A stretch of DNA of 64,000 nucleotides from Aerococcus sp. Group 1 (GCF_000193205.1 NC_015278.1:1984001-2048000); one strand, 5' to 3'. Counted from the first letter of the stretch, positions 52,753-61,973 are shown. Program-made: numbers and translations. The notes: a model not told the origin generated them from the sequence alone.

Positions 52753-53763
52753 CTAACGTATCTTATCGTCAGCAAAGTGGGTGTCAGACAAGTCCACTAA
52801 GAAGTAATCGTAACGTTTAAACTCGGCTTGGGGATTATTGAGGTCCACGGGATCATCCCAAGTCGTATCGACCCCCAGCCACTGACCATTGACTTGGACC
52901 AAGTTCCAGGCGTGGTCGATGGGCTGGTTCTTATCGGCGTATTGATAGGCAATGCCGGTCCGGGCCAGTGACTTGACCCCACTCTCTTCACACATAATCT
53001 GGAAGAGACCAGCATAAGCCTGGCAAACCCCAGTGCCTTGGGAGAGGATGCAGGCCGGGGAATAAATCGAGACGCCTTGGACATCATTGCCCTCACCTAG
53101 GTGGTAGTGGGCCTTGTCAATAATGGCATCATGGATGAGACGAACCTTTTCATGGTCGCTCTTGCCCTGGATCTGACTGGCAAAGTTGCGGGCATAGTCA
53201 CGGATAGCCTGGTCAGCAGCGGCGTCATGGTGGAAGCGGAAGGTCAATAAGACCTTCAACTTACTGGGACTGGCCTGGTAGGAATAGGCATTGGCATAGT
53301 CCAGGACAATCCCGTAATAAGTCCCATACAAGTCTTGGCGCAAACGCTCAAAGATGGCTGAGCCACTGGCTTGGGGAGCGGTCACGTCAACCACAAATTG
53401 ATAGGTCCCCTGCTCTAATTGCCTTTGGACAATTGGCAGGAGGTCGGCATAATTAGCTTCCTTAACCTGGCCAGCCAGGGGGGCCTCTTTAAATTGCTGG
53501 ATGACTTCCTGCTTAGACGGCGCTTGAGGCCGGCCCTTCTGCTGAGAAGTCTTCCCTGGCTGGTCCTTACTAGGAGCTGCCTGACTCTCTTCTTGAGAAG
53601 CCGATTCGACCGGCTTAGTTTCACTTTCTTCTATGACTTGATTAGTCACTTCTTCTTGATCAACCAGCTGGTCTTCTACCCAGTTGAGGGCTTGGTTATG
53701 GTCACAGCCCCACAAAAAAAGCAGCATGCTGAAAAACAGTCCGAAAACTTGTCTCTTTTTCAT
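52753..53763 (-). CDS. lipoprotein with transglutaminase-like domain
   Basis: 336 residues. Lipobox LWGC (Cys near residue 20) and a Gln/Glu/Ser-rich linker (SETKPVESASQEESQAAPSK) that would span the wall; the C-terminal part is a transglutaminase-like fold with catalytic triad Cys in GTGVCQAYAGL, His in DHAWNLVQVNG and Asp in LGVDTTWDDP. Such domains act as cysteine proteases, amidases or cross-linkers; in Firmicutes many lie on the cell surface. The function here is not assigned. Start ATG 53763 gives a normal signal peptide. Confidence 0.83.
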   Translation of the reverse strand: MKKRQVFGLFFSMLLFLWGCDHNQALNWVEDQLVDQEEVTNQVIEESETKPVESASQEESQAAPSKDQPGKTSQQKGRPQAPSKQEVIQQFKEAPLAGQVKEANYADLLPIVQRQLEQGTYQFVVDVTAPQASGSAIFERLRQDLYGTYYGIVLDYANAYSYQASPSKLKVLLTFRFHHDAAADQAIRDYARNFASQIQGKSDHEKVRLIHDAIIDKAHYHLGEGNDVQGVSIYSPACILSQGTGVCQAYAGLFQIMCEESGVKSLARTGIAYQYADKNQPIDHAWNLVQVNGQWLGVDTTWDDPVDLNNPQAEFKRYDYFLVDLSDTHFADDKIR

Positions 53764-53801
53764 ACATACCACCCCATTATAACTTAGTAAAACTGTAAGG
53801 C

Positions 53802-54008
53802 TTATTCTTGTGAGTCAGGCTCTTCAGGAATGATCAAGGCCATCAATAAGTACAGCCAAAAACCGACTGACCCTCCTAAGAAAAGGGCAACGAAGATGAT
53901 GCGGAAGATAACGGGATCCACATTGAAATACTCTCCCAAACCACCACATACCCCTAAAAAGGTACGATCATACTTTTTACGATATAAACGTTTTCCATTA
54001 AAATCCAT
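53802..54008 (-). CDS. PspC-domain membrane protein
   Basis: 68 residues: conserved start KRLYRKKYDRTFLGVCGGLGEYFNVDP, one long or two short membrane helices (IFRIIFVALFLGGSVGFWLYLLMALII) and an acidic tail. PspC-domain proteins respond to envelope stress. AAAGGAG precedes ATG 54008; the earlier in-frame start at 54026 lies in front of that site. Upstream lies the palindromic repeat region at 54.2 kb. Confidence 0.88.
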   Translation of the reverse strand: MDFNGKRLYRKKYDRTFLGVCGGLGEYFNVDPVIFRIIFVALFLGGSVGFWLYLLMALIIPEEPDSQE

Positions 54009-54193
54009 CCTTCTAGCTCCTTTCACTGGCTATTCCTGCCTTTTAGATACCTTTATTATACCCTAAACGTCAGCAATTCTCATGTCTAAACGCCAGTTGA
54101 GCCTAGCTTTTAAACTTTTTAATGAGTAAGCACTCAATTAAGGAGCTTTCCCTATTCTACCGTAAAAAGGCTTCAGATTCACGGTGCTTTTCC

Positions 54194-54332
54194 TTCCAGT
54201 GGTTCAGAGCTCTTTTGACTTTTGTCACACTCTCTTTCTCCCTTTAGCTCCAGTTGCTATAGCTGTTCGAAGCGTCAGCGAGTTACAGATATAGTATGCG
54301 TAGCGTTTCACTTTTTATCGTCAGCTCGCACT
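54194..54332. repeat. dispersed hairpin repeat, copy C (partial) plus degenerate unit
   Basis: 54194-54235 matches 21539-21580 in 41 of 42 bases (TTCCAGTGGTTCAG...TGTCACACTCTCT). It lacks the left arm of the hairpin. It runs into a further inverted repeat (CTATAGCTGT near 54255 with ACAGATATAG near 54283) and a second tail-like sequence CTCGCACTCTAA at the corA stop codon. No gene lies in the gap 54009-54332. Confidence 0.7.
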
Positions 54333-55249
54333 CTAATGCTTATCAAAGAACCGTTTTAAGATTCGGGACAGGATCCACCAGCCTAAGGCGGAGATGATTA
54401 GGGCGAAGACCCAGGAAAAGCGGCTTTGGACAAAGGGCAGATCCATATTCATCCCGTAAAAACCGGTCACAATGGTGGGCACGGTTAAAAGGATGGAGAG
54501 GACGGTCAAGATCCGCATGGTCTCATTCAAGTTATTGTTCAAGACGTTGTTATAGGTGTCGGAGAGGCGGTCGAGAATTTGCCAGGACAGCTCCGTCATT
54601 TCCACGAGCTGCTTGGCTTCAATGACGGCGTCGTCCAGCTCCTCAATATCAATCCCATCCAAGCGTTTAAAGAGCGAGGGTGAGCGGAATTGTTCCAAGA
54701 GAATTTCATTTTGCCGGGCCCCGGTACGGAAATAGGCAATCCCCGTTTCTAAGTCTGACAGGTTGAAGAGGTTCTTGCGAGTGGTTCGGGTCCGTAATTC
54801 CTTGGTTAAGAGGTTGCGCTCCCGGTCCATCTCCTCCACCAAAGGGAAGTATTCCTTAACAATTAAAAAAGACTAGAGAAAAGAAACTTATAGAGCCCTT
54901 CATCCGAGTGGCGGTGGATATAATGCTTCATCAACTGAATAACATAATCATTATCCTCATGGGCAAAGGTTAAGAGGACATTGTTCCGAATGATGAGGGT
55001 CATCGGCAGGGTTTCATAATGATAGTTAACCTTCTTCTTATTAGCAATATTAAAAATAATCAGCAAGGTATCGGTATCATCATCGTACTCCAAGCGGGCC
55101 CGTTCATTCTTGTCGCTGGCATAGGCCAACATTTCTTCACTGATCCCGTAAGTATTCCCAATCTCGAGGAGGTCGTCTAAATCATCCACCGGTAAATTAA
55201 TCCAGGTAAAGCGTTCGTCTGCTGGTCCATATTCCTTCACTTTAGCCAT
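54333..55249 (-). pseudogene. corA: CorA-type magnesium transporter, broken by a one-base deletion
   Basis: Two frames together encode a 305-residue CorA channel. 55249-54863 carries the cytoplasmic domain (MAKVKEYGPADERFTWINLP ... LMKHYIHRHSDEGLYKFLFSSLF), and from 54842 the second carries the stalk helix and two membrane helices with the universal selectivity motif GMN (FYGMNMDLPF). They meet at a run of six T in the coding strand (plus-strand A at 54865-54870); one extra T restores frame (SLFLIVKEYFPLVEEMDRERN) and the normal length. No other defects. The start ATG 55249 has AAGAAGTGAG upstream. The stop TAG coincides with the start of a repeat-tail sequence. Confidence 0.83.
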
Positions 55250-55375
55250 ATTCTCACTTCTTTCCGCACTTTTTATATTCACTGCCTTACTATTGTAGCA
55301 TTGACCCCAGTCGAAAGCTTCTATTATCGCTAATTCAAGAATCTTTCATTCTTTTTAAAGTGCTTTCATATTCCC

Positions 55376-55404
55376 TTGTTTTCTCCCGCTACATATAGTA
55401 AAAT
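55376..55404 (+). promoter_or_regulatory. predicted promoter of the opp operon
   Basis: -35 TTGTTT (55376-55381), 17-base spacer, -10 TAAAAT (55399-55404), about 100 bases before the oppA ATG. Confidence 0.6.
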
Positions 55405-55502
55405 CGAAAAGGGAATTCCCTATATTTAGTTGGCTTACGTCTTGACAATGGAGATCATTAGGGAAAATAGCCCTCCATAACAATTATAGAAAGGGATAAG
55501 AT

Positions 55503-57014
55503 ATGAAGCGCCAATTTTTTAGATGCATAATCCTTTGTTCCAGTTTTCTGACCCTCTTCCTTAGCGGTTGCCAAGGCAGCTCGTCTGAGCAAAGTCAGGG
55601 TCAAAATAATACCGACACCTACCACGTCGGCCAAAGCCTAGTCGCCGGGGACCTCGATCCCTTGAATTCGAGTTGGTCCCTAGCCAGTCACGGAGTAGCT
55701 GAATATGTCTACCAACAAGATCCAGACGGTAATCTATTCTCCCGTTATATTGACCAGTTAGACCATGTGGATGCGAATACCTGGCAAGCTAGCAGTAAAA
55801 ACGAAGCCAAGTTCGCTGATGGGAGCCTGGTGGATGCCCCAGCCCTGGCTGAATGCCTTAACGAAATCCAAGAAAAGAACCCCTTGTCCAATGCTACAGC
55901 CGGTAAGATCACTTTTACCGCTGACGATGATAGCCATCTCACCATCAAAACCGAACGCCCTACCCAAGTCATGGACTCAGTCTTAGGGGAATGGACCAAT
56001 GTGGTTTATAAGCGCGACGGCGACCAAGTCATTTACTCTGGTCCTTACCAAGTGAAAAACCTGCAGTCCGAAGAAAAAGTGGAAATGGAACCCAACCCCC
56101 ATTACCCAGACAGCGACCAAAGAAAAAATGTAACCATCACGGCATTTAACGATGAAGCGGCCATGAAGTCAGCTTTCCAATCCGAAGAGATGGATTTAAT
56201 CGCTCCCATTTCTCCTAATTTAAAGGAACAATTAGACAAATCTGGTCACAAGACCCAGTCCTATGACGCTGGTTACCAATATTTCGCCTTGGTCAACATC
56301 CAAAAGCCACTCCTCCAAGAGGCTAAAATGCGCCAAGCCCTTGATTTAGCCCTCAACCGCGATGACTACCTCAAGGCCCTCAAAGGCGGACGGCTACCAA
56401 GCGGACTATTTGCGGACATCTATTCCTTCAATGCAGATGTCCCTCTCGAACAAGACACCGCTAAGGCAGAGGCCCTATTGGATGAATTAGGTTGGAAGAA
56501 AAATGACCAAGGCCAACGGGAAAAAGATGGCCAAGCCTTAGAACTTAAGGTGGCCACCCTTTCCTTCCGTGAAGACCTGGTAACCATTGGACAAATGTTG
56601 ACTTCTCAACTCGAGCCTTTAGGTATCCAAGTCAAGGTAGAAGCTTTAGATAATGCGGAAGACATTAAGACCGGGTCGCCTTACGACCTCTTAATCTACA
56701 GCCAACACACCGCCCCTTCTGGAGAACCGAGTTACTTCCTCAATCAATTCTTTAGAAGCGACGGGTCCAACAACCGCTTCGATTATAGCAACCCAGAAGT
56801 GGACCAAGAACTCGACCAACTTGGTCAAGAATCCGACCCCGCTAAACGCGATGCGATTGCTCAATCCATCCAAGAAAAAATTATTAACGACCGTCCTATC
56901 CTTCGCCTAGTCGATCCTGAATGGCATGCTGGCATTGGTGCCGATCTCGGCGATTACCAGCTCTATTGCGGGGACTATTATATCGTTAATCCAAGTTTAG
57001 GGGTCAATAAGTAA
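55503..57014 (+). CDS. oppA: peptide-binding lipoprotein of the opp operon (SBP_bac_5)
   Basis: 503 residues with signal peptide and lipobox LSGC (Cys about 22). Family wording: VAEYVYQQDPDGNLF, MRQALDLALNRDDYL and a C-terminal RPILRLVDPEWHAGIG. It belongs to the DppA/OppA group, with GAAAGGGA upstream. It starts a five-domain importer: this lipoprotein, two permeases and a fused ATPase. Ligand (oligopeptide, dipeptide, nickel or similar) is not determined; the sequence differs clearly from the other binding protein at 41560. Confidence 0.88.
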   Translation: MKRQFFRCIILCSSFLTLFLSGCQGSSSEQSQGQNNTDTYHVGQSLVAGDLDPLNSSWSLASHGVAEYVYQQDPDGNLFSRYIDQLDHVDANTWQASSKNEAKFADGSLVDAPALAECLNEIQEKNPLSNATAGKITFTADDDSHLTIKTERPTQVMDSVLGEWTNVVYKRDGDQVIYSGPYQVKNLQSEEKVEMEPNPHYPDSDQRKNVTITAFNDEAAMKSAFQSEEMDLIAPISPNLKEQLDKSGHKTQSYDAGYQYFALVNIQKPLLQEAKMRQALDLALNRDDYLKALKGGRLPSGLFADIYSFNADVPLEQDTAKAEALLDELGWKKNDQGQREKDGQALELKVATLSFREDLVTIGQMLTSQLEPLGIQVKVEALDNAEDIKTGSPYDLLIYSQHTAPSGEPSYFLNQFFRSDGSNNRFDYSNPEVDQELDQLGQESDPAKRDAIAQSIQEKIINDRPILRLVDPEWHAGIGADLGDYQLYCGDYYIVNPSLGVNK

Positions 57015-57058
57015 GCAGACAATTACCAAGACGTAAGCCTTCAATAGAGGAGGACAGT

Positions 57059-57982
57059 ATGAAATTAAAAACGCTCTATCAAGCACTCGGCTTCCTCTTT
57101 ATCATGAGTCTCTTTGCCTTCTTCATCTCCCGACTTATTCCAGGCGACCCAGCAAGCTTGTACTTAGAATCTAAGCAGCTGGCCCAAAGCCCGGAAAATA
57201 TCGCCTTAATCAATGAAGAATTTGGCTTAGACCGTTCACTCATGGTTCAGTATTTCCAGTGGATTAGTCACTTTATTCAAGGCGACTGGGGGACTTCCTT
57301 CTACTCCAGCCAGCCCATCCGTCAAGAAATCTTTAACCGCCTGCCGGCCTCCTTAATGGTCGGCTTAGGCGGGGTTTTATTAGCGATGCTAGGAAGCTTC
57401 TACTTAGGCTTCCTAGCATCGCTTCCTGGTTATGGCTTCTGGGATAAAGTAAGCCGAGCACTATCCCTAATCTCCCAGGCCATTCCCAGCTTTATTTTAA
57501 TTATTATTTTTATCCAAATCACTAGTGTCCGCCTGCGCTGGTTTAAGTTCTATACTGAGGAGAGCCCCTTGGCCATTGTCTTTGCCGTCATAGTGGTCGC
57601 TTTCTACCAAATCGGGCCACTCTCACGCATTGTCTGCCGCCATTTCGAAGCCACTCAAAAGGAAAGCTATCTTAAAGCCCTCCTATTGCGGGGACTGCCT
57701 TTAAAGCAGGCCTTGGGTAAATACGCTTGGCAAGATGCCCTCTACGGACTCTTAGCCAGTTCGCTGGCACAAATGTCTTGGGTCATTGGCGGGACCGCTA
57801 TTGTCGAATACTCCTTTGGCATTGCCGGCATCTCCAATTACCTGGTCACCAGTATGCAAAGGCGGGACTACTTAGTCATCCAAGCCTATATTATGGTGGT
57901 AGGCATTTGGATGCTTATCATCCGTTTAATCTTTCGCTGGTTGATGAATCGATTAAGAAAGGAGACTTCCTATGTCGCTTAA
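57059..57982 (+). CDS. oppB: peptide ABC transporter permease OppB/DppB
   Basis: 307 residues, six membrane helices, with the BPD_transp_1 inner-membrane-component signature: FGLDRSLMVQYFQWI and GDWGTSFYSSQPI near residues 57-90 and the cytoplasmic EAA loop with the conserved Gly (ALLLRGLPLKQALGKYAWQDAL). GAGGAGG precedes the ATG. The stop overlaps the start of the oppC gene by 11 bases. Confidence 0.92.
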   Translation: MKLKTLYQALGFLFIMSLFAFFISRLIPGDPASLYLESKQLAQSPENIALINEEFGLDRSLMVQYFQWISHFIQGDWGTSFYSSQPIRQEIFNRLPASLMVGLGGVLLAMLGSFYLGFLASLPGYGFWDKVSRALSLISQAIPSFILIIIFIQITSVRLRWFKFYTEESPLAIVFAVIVVAFYQIGPLSRIVCRHFEATQKESYLKALLLRGLPLKQALGKYAWQDALYGLLASSLAQMSWVIGGTAIVEYSFGIAGISNYLVTSMQRRDYLVIQAYIMVVGIWMLIIRLIFRWLMNRLRKETSYVA

Positions 57983-58751
57983 GCAGAAAATTGTCAGTGC
58001 CGTCCTGCTCCTAGCCATAGGACTATTCTTAGTCATCCCCTCACCCGATTATTTTCAAACCGATATGACCAATGTCCTAGCCCCCGTCTCTACCGACCAC
58101 TGGCTAGGAACGGACCATCTCGGCCGCGATGTCTTAGCCCTCATGCAGGCAGGCACCATCCGTACCCTCATCGTTGTTGTAGTGGGCGGCTCCTTATCTT
58201 TAGTTTTAGGATCGACTCTAGGTATCCTGGCTGGTTACTACGGTGGCAGCTTAAAGAAGGCCATTCTCCTCGTCGCCCAATCACTTTTGATTTTACCCAG
58301 CTTTATCATGGCCCTAATCATTACTGCCCTCATCGGCCTCAGCCCACTCAGCGCCGGCCTTGTTCTTGGCATCGGAGCCATGGGAAATTATATCTTCCAA
58401 GTCGCTGCCCTGAGTGAAGAGTTAAAGGCCAGTGAATTTATCCTTAGTCTCAGAAAACTCGGTCTCTCTGATTTTCGCCTGATTAAGGACCATCTCGGTA
58501 AAAACTTACAGCCTTATATTCTTACCAATTTAGCTAACCGCCTGAGTGGCATGGTCTTATCCTACGCGGGACTTGCCTTTATCGGACTAGGCACGGACCT
58601 GGTCCAACCTGACTGGGGCACCTTACTCTACGACTACCGTCTCTATGTCTTTGAACGACCACTACTGGTATTAGCACCAACCTTAGCCATCTTTATTTTA
58701 GCGGTCCTCTTTCAAGCCCTCTTTGACCGTCAAGCCCTCTTGGAAAGGTGA
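57972..58751 (+). CDS. oppC: peptide ABC transporter permease OppC/DppC
   Basis: 259 residues, six membrane segments, with the OppC beginning STDHWLGTDHLGRDVLALMQAGTI and EAA-loop GLSDFRLIKDHLGKNLQPYI. Full length for the shorter type of OppC. It overlaps oppB by 11 bases and lies 7 bases before the ATPase gene. Confidence 0.92.
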   Translation: MSLKQKIVSAVLLLAIGLFLVIPSPDYFQTDMTNVLAPVSTDHWLGTDHLGRDVLALMQAGTIRTLIVVVVGGSLSLVLGSTLGILAGYYGGSLKKAILLVAQSLLILPSFIMALIITALIGLSPLSAGLVLGIGAMGNYIFQVAALSEELKASEFILSLRKLGLSDFRLIKDHLGKNLQPYILTNLANRLSGMVLSYAGLAFIGLGTDLVQPDWGTLLYDYRLYVFERPLLVLAPTLAIFILAVLFQALFDRQALLER

Positions 58752-58758
58752 GTAGATC

Positions 58759-60267
58759 ATGAAACAAAGTCCACTATTAACCATCAACCAACTAAGTGTC
58801 GCTATCCAGGGCCAAAGCTATGTCAAGGACCTCTCCCTAAAAATCTACCCCGGACAACGCTTAGGCCTAGTGGGGCCTTCCGGTGCCGGTAAAAGCCTCA
58901 CTGCCAAGGCAATCATGCACTTTATTCACCAAGGTGACCTTGAGATCCGTGGGGAAATTATTTATCAAGGGCTAGGGAACTTACTCGACTTACCCACAAA
59001 GGAAGCCCAAAAAATCCTGCCCCAAGAAATTGCCGTCATCCAGCAAGAGGCCTTGGATAGTCTCAATCCTCACTATACCATTGCCGCTCAGTTAGAGCTA
59101 ATCATGGAGCAATTTCAAGCCGAAGTGCCCAAAGCAGACTATCCTAAAGTATTTCAACAGGTGCTAGAACAAGTGAATTTAAGCCAGACCGACCAGGTTT
59201 TAGCCGCCAAACCTGCCCAACTTTCTGGGGGAATGAAACAACGAGTGGTCATCGCCATGGCTCTCTTACAAAAGCCTAAATTAATCTTAGCCGACGAACC
59301 TACCACCGCCCTAGACCAGGCTAACCAAGTCAGCTTTGTTCGCTTGATCAAGGCCCTCAGTGAAAAGGAAGAAATCGCTGTCCTTTTTATCAGTCATAAC
59401 TTAGAACTGGTCAGCCAACTCTGCTCGGATATTGTCATTATTGACCAGGGAAGAACGATTGAAAGTAATACCACCAAGGCTCTCTTTAACCACCCTAAAG
59501 CACCGACCACCAAGCGGCTGGTGCAAAGTGCGGACTACCGCAAGCAAGCCAGCCAAAATTTCCAAAGCCAGCTGCCTCAAGCTGCTCAACCGCTCTTACG
59601 GACTGAGCATTTAAGCCTGACTTATCCCGGGGCCCACAACCCGGTCCTCCAAGACGTCAATCTTGAACTCTATCCGGGAGAATTTGTCGGTTTAGTCGGC
59701 CCCTCAGGTTCGGGAAAATCTAGCCTAGCTAAATTAGTCACTGGGCTCTATCCGCCCAGCCAAGGTACAATCTACTTGAATGGTAAGGCCCTCGCCCCAG
59801 AGCAGCTCAGTGATTTTCAAGCCATTCAGATGATCTTTCAAAATCCCTACCAAGCCTTTGACCCCACTTATAAAATGCTTGTGAACCTTAGGGAACTGGA
59901 GAAGATTCCTTGGGTCAAAGCCCGTTATGCCTCACAAGCAGCTTTCTACGAGCGGATCAACCACCTGGCCCAGCACCTACATATCAGCGAGGACCTTATG
60001 GATAAATACCCCCGCCAACTCTCCGGCGGTCAGAGTCAACGTTTCGCCATTCTGCGCATTCTCTTGACCCAATGTCCTGTTATTGTGGCTGATGAAATCT
60101 TTTCCGCCTTAGATTATGACATTGCCTTAGAATTGGTTCAATTACTGAAAGACTTACGAGACAAGCAAAGTTTTACCTTACTCTTTATCTCCCACGACCT
60201 GGCCATGGTAAAAATCCTCTGCCAGCGTATTTATCAGATTGAAGACGGCAAAGTCATTGCCCAATAA
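58759..60267 (+). CDS. fused OppD-OppF ABC ATPase
   Basis: 502 residues containing two complete ABC domains in one chain. Domain 1 (about 1-255): Walker A GPSGAGKSLTA, signature LSGGMKQRVVIAMAL, Walker B LILADEPTTALD. Domain 2 (about 280-502): Walker A GPSGSGKSSLA, signature LSGGQSQRFAILRIL, Walker B VIVADEIFSALD. OppD and OppF are usually separate; fused forms occur in GsiA/NikDE-like and other systems. The oligopeptide-type zinc-binding C-terminal extension (Cys motif) of OppD is not evident in domain 1. One chain thus supplies both nucleotide sites of the importer. Confidence 0.92.
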   Translation: MKQSPLLTINQLSVAIQGQSYVKDLSLKIYPGQRLGLVGPSGAGKSLTAKAIMHFIHQGDLEIRGEIIYQGLGNLLDLPTKEAQKILPQEIAVIQQEALDSLNPHYTIAAQLELIMEQFQAEVPKADYPKVFQQVLEQVNLSQTDQVLAAKPAQLSGGMKQRVVIAMALLQKPKLILADEPTTALDQANQVSFVRLIKALSEKEEIAVLFISHNLELVSQLCSDIVIIDQGRTIESNTTKALFNHPKAPTTKRLVQSADYRKQASQNFQSQLPQAAQPLLRTEHLSLTYPGAHNPVLQDVNLELYPGEFVGLVGPSGSGKSSLAKLVTGLYPPSQGTIYLNGKALAPEQLSDFQAIQMIFQNPYQAFDPTYKMLVNLRELEKIPWVKARYASQAAFYERINHLAQHLHISEDLMDKYPRQLSGGQSQRFAILRILLTQCPVIVADEIFSALDYDIALELVQLLKDLRDKQSFTLLFISHDLAMVKILCQRIYQIEDGKVIAQ

Positions 60268-60286
60268 AAAATACTCCTCCCAGGCG
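60266..60286 (+). terminator. opp operon terminator, left arm (split by the IS element)
   Basis: AAAAAATACTCCTCCCAGGCG here is complementary to CGCCTTGGGAGGAGTATTTTT at 61953-61973, on the far side of the IS copy, with one bulged base. Before insertion these formed a hairpin with loop CTTAAAGTC and a T-run. The IS has separated the arms by 1.65 kb. Confidence 0.82.
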
Positions 60287-60351
60287 CTTAAAGTCCGCTG
60301 TAGTGACCCCCAAAAGTTGGACTAAGAATTCAACTTTTGGGGGTTATTTTT

Positions 60352-60888
60352 ATGTCTAAATATTCATTAGAATTTAAACTGAATTTAGTAGGAGACTATA
60401 TTGCGAAAAAAGGAAGTTATCGAACCTTAGCTAATAAAGCAGGAATAGATCCTTCTATTTTACGAAGGTGGGTTAATAACTATTATGAATTTGGTGTAGA
60501 TGGTTTAAAGAAAAGGCGGACTCAACAGGTTTATACTGTTGAATTCAAATTAAATGCGATAGAATTGTATGAAAGTACGGAAATGAGTTATCGCGAATTG
60601 GCCAATTCATTAAACATGAATAATCCAAGTCTAATCGCTAATTGGCGAAGAGCTTATCATGAAAGAGGACTTGATGGCCTTTCCGCGAGGAAAGGAAGGC
60701 CACCTAAAGTGTCTAAAAAGAAATCACAAATCAATCAAATAAAGGATAGCAGCGAAACCAATCAGTTAAGTGAAGCAAAAATAAAGGAACTTGAACAACG
60801 GATTACGGATTTAGAAATTGAGAACAAATTTTTAAAAGGATTGAGGAGACGTGTGGCTCAAAGAGTCAAGCGAGAAAAGAAGAAATAG
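60352..60888 (+). CDS. IS3-family transposase OrfA
   Basis: 178 residues, identical in protein sequence to copy 1's OrfA: two HTH segments and a leucine-zipper-like coiled coil (LEQRITDLEIENKFL). ATG 60352 is preceded by the GGGGG of the left-end hairpin, so translation and hairpin formation may compete. It overlaps orfB by one base in a -1 relation; the sequence GAAAAGAAGAAATAG at the junction could allow occasional frameshifting to an OrfAB fusion. Confidence 0.9.
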   Translation: MSKYSLEFKLNLVGDYIAKKGSYRTLANKAGIDPSILRRWVNNYYEFGVDGLKKRRTQQVYTVEFKLNAIELYESTEMSYRELANSLNMNNPSLIANWRRAYHERGLDGLSARKGRPPKVSKKKSQINQIKDSSETNQLSEAKIKELEQRITDLEIENKFLKGLRRRVAQRVKREKKK

Positions 60889-61778
60889 TGACCGAAATCA
60901 CACGTCTCCATGATGAAAAATATGCTTTAAAAGATATTCTTAGCGTTTTAAAGTTTCCTAAATCGACCTACTTTTATTGGAAAAATAAAGATGAGGAAAT
61001 TGATAAGGATGCCGATTTAAAAGAGGAAATGAAAGACATCAGAGAAACCCATAAGGATTATGGTTATCGAAGAATGCGAGCTGAACTGCTTTCCCGTGGT
61101 TATAAGGTCAGTAAAAACAAAGTTCAACGCCTAATGAAAATTATGGGGATACAGGTCACTAGCTATACTAGAAAGACAAGAAAATATAATTCCTACAAAG
61201 GAACGATTGGAGAGATAGCGCCAAATCGTATCAACCGGCGGTTTGATTCGACCATTCCTTATCAAAAAATAACAACAGACACAACAGAATTTAAATACTA
61301 CTATGCCGATGATTCTGGGAATTATCAAACTGGAAAACTCTATTTAGATCCTTACATGGATCTATTTAATCGAGAAATTATTTCTTTTAAGATAACACAT
61401 CAGCCTAATGGACAAAGCATGTTGGAGGGGCTACAAGCTGCCATTGAAGCAAGTAAATTATGTCCATACAGAAGAACCTTTCATTCTGATCAGGGCTGGG
61501 CCTATCAAATGAAAAGTTACACCCGGCTCTTGAAGGATCACCGAATTTTTCAAAGTATGTCTCGTAAAGGAAATTGCTTAGATAATTCGCCAATGGAGAA
61601 TTTCTTTAGTCTACTAAAACAAGAAGTCTACTATGGTCGGACTTATCATTCCTTTGAAGAATTAGCACAAGCGATTGAAGATTTTATAATCTATTACAAT
61701 GGTGAAAGAATCAAAGAAAAATTAGATTTTAGGAGTCCTATAGAATTTCGTCTTCATCACGCTTCTTTCGCCGCTTAA
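60888..61778 (+). CDS. IS3-family transposase OrfB, full length
   Basis: 296 residues with all three DDE motifs (ITTDTTEF, HSDQGWAY, PMENFFSLLKQE) and the intact end REKLDFRSPIEFRLHH-like tail (KEKLDFRSPIEFRLHHASFAA). GTG start. This version has a run of five A at 61717-61721 where copy 1 has four. Probably active. Confidence 0.92.
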   Translation: MTEITRLHDEKYALKDILSVLKFPKSTYFYWKNKDEEIDKDADLKEEMKDIRETHKDYGYRRMRAELLSRGYKVSKNKVQRLMKIMGIQVTSYTRKTRKYNSYKGTIGEIAPNRINRRFDSTIPYQKITTDTTEFKYYYADDSGNYQTGKLYLDPYMDLFNREIISFKITHQPNGQSMLEGLQAAIEASKLCPYRRTFHSDQGWAYQMKSYTRLLKDHRIFQSMSRKGNCLDNSPMENFFSLLKQEVYYGRTYHSFEELAQAIEDFIIYYNGERIKEKLDFRSPIEFRLHHASFAA

Positions 61779-61952
61779 TGATTACACATAAACTTTAAAC
61801 TTATCAAGAGCCGCTACGCTCTTCCTCTTGACAAGTTTAAATTTCTGAGTAAATGTGTCGGCAAGAAATAAGCAAGAACTGTAAGCAACAAAAAAGAGCT
61901 GGCCAAAGGCCAACTCACTATATATAAAGTCCAACTTATTGGGGTCACCATA

Positions 61953-61973
61953 CGCCTTGGGAGGAGTATTTTT
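61953..61973 (+). terminator. opp operon terminator, right arm (displaced by the IS)
   Basis: CGCCTTGGGAGGAGTATTTTT, the complement of the left arm at 60266-60286. It keeps the T-run but no longer forms a local hairpin. Confidence 0.8.

Larger units (their letters stand above)
60299..61952 (+). mobile_element. IS3-family insertion sequence, copy 2 (intact, 3-bp duplication)
   Basis: A 1654-bp element flanked by a 3-bp direct repeat CGC (60296-60298 and 61953-61955). Ends TGTAGTGACCCC... and ...GGGGTCACCATA are 19-24-base imperfect inverted repeats. orfA and orfB are intact. A hairpin at the left end (CCCCCAAAAGTTG / CAACTTTTGGGGG, then TTATTTTT) just before orfA should stop outside transcripts entering the transposase. 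A second hairpin (AAACTTATCAAGAG / CTCTTGACAAGTTT, near 61795-61840) follows orfB. It is the full version of copy 1. Confidence 0.93.

Noticed and set aside
23861..60298. A 36-kb inversion between the two oppositely oriented IS copies
   Set aside because: Copy 2 has matching flanks (a reconstructable terminator) and a 3-bp target duplication, so its surroundings have not been exchanged with those of copy 1 in this assembly.
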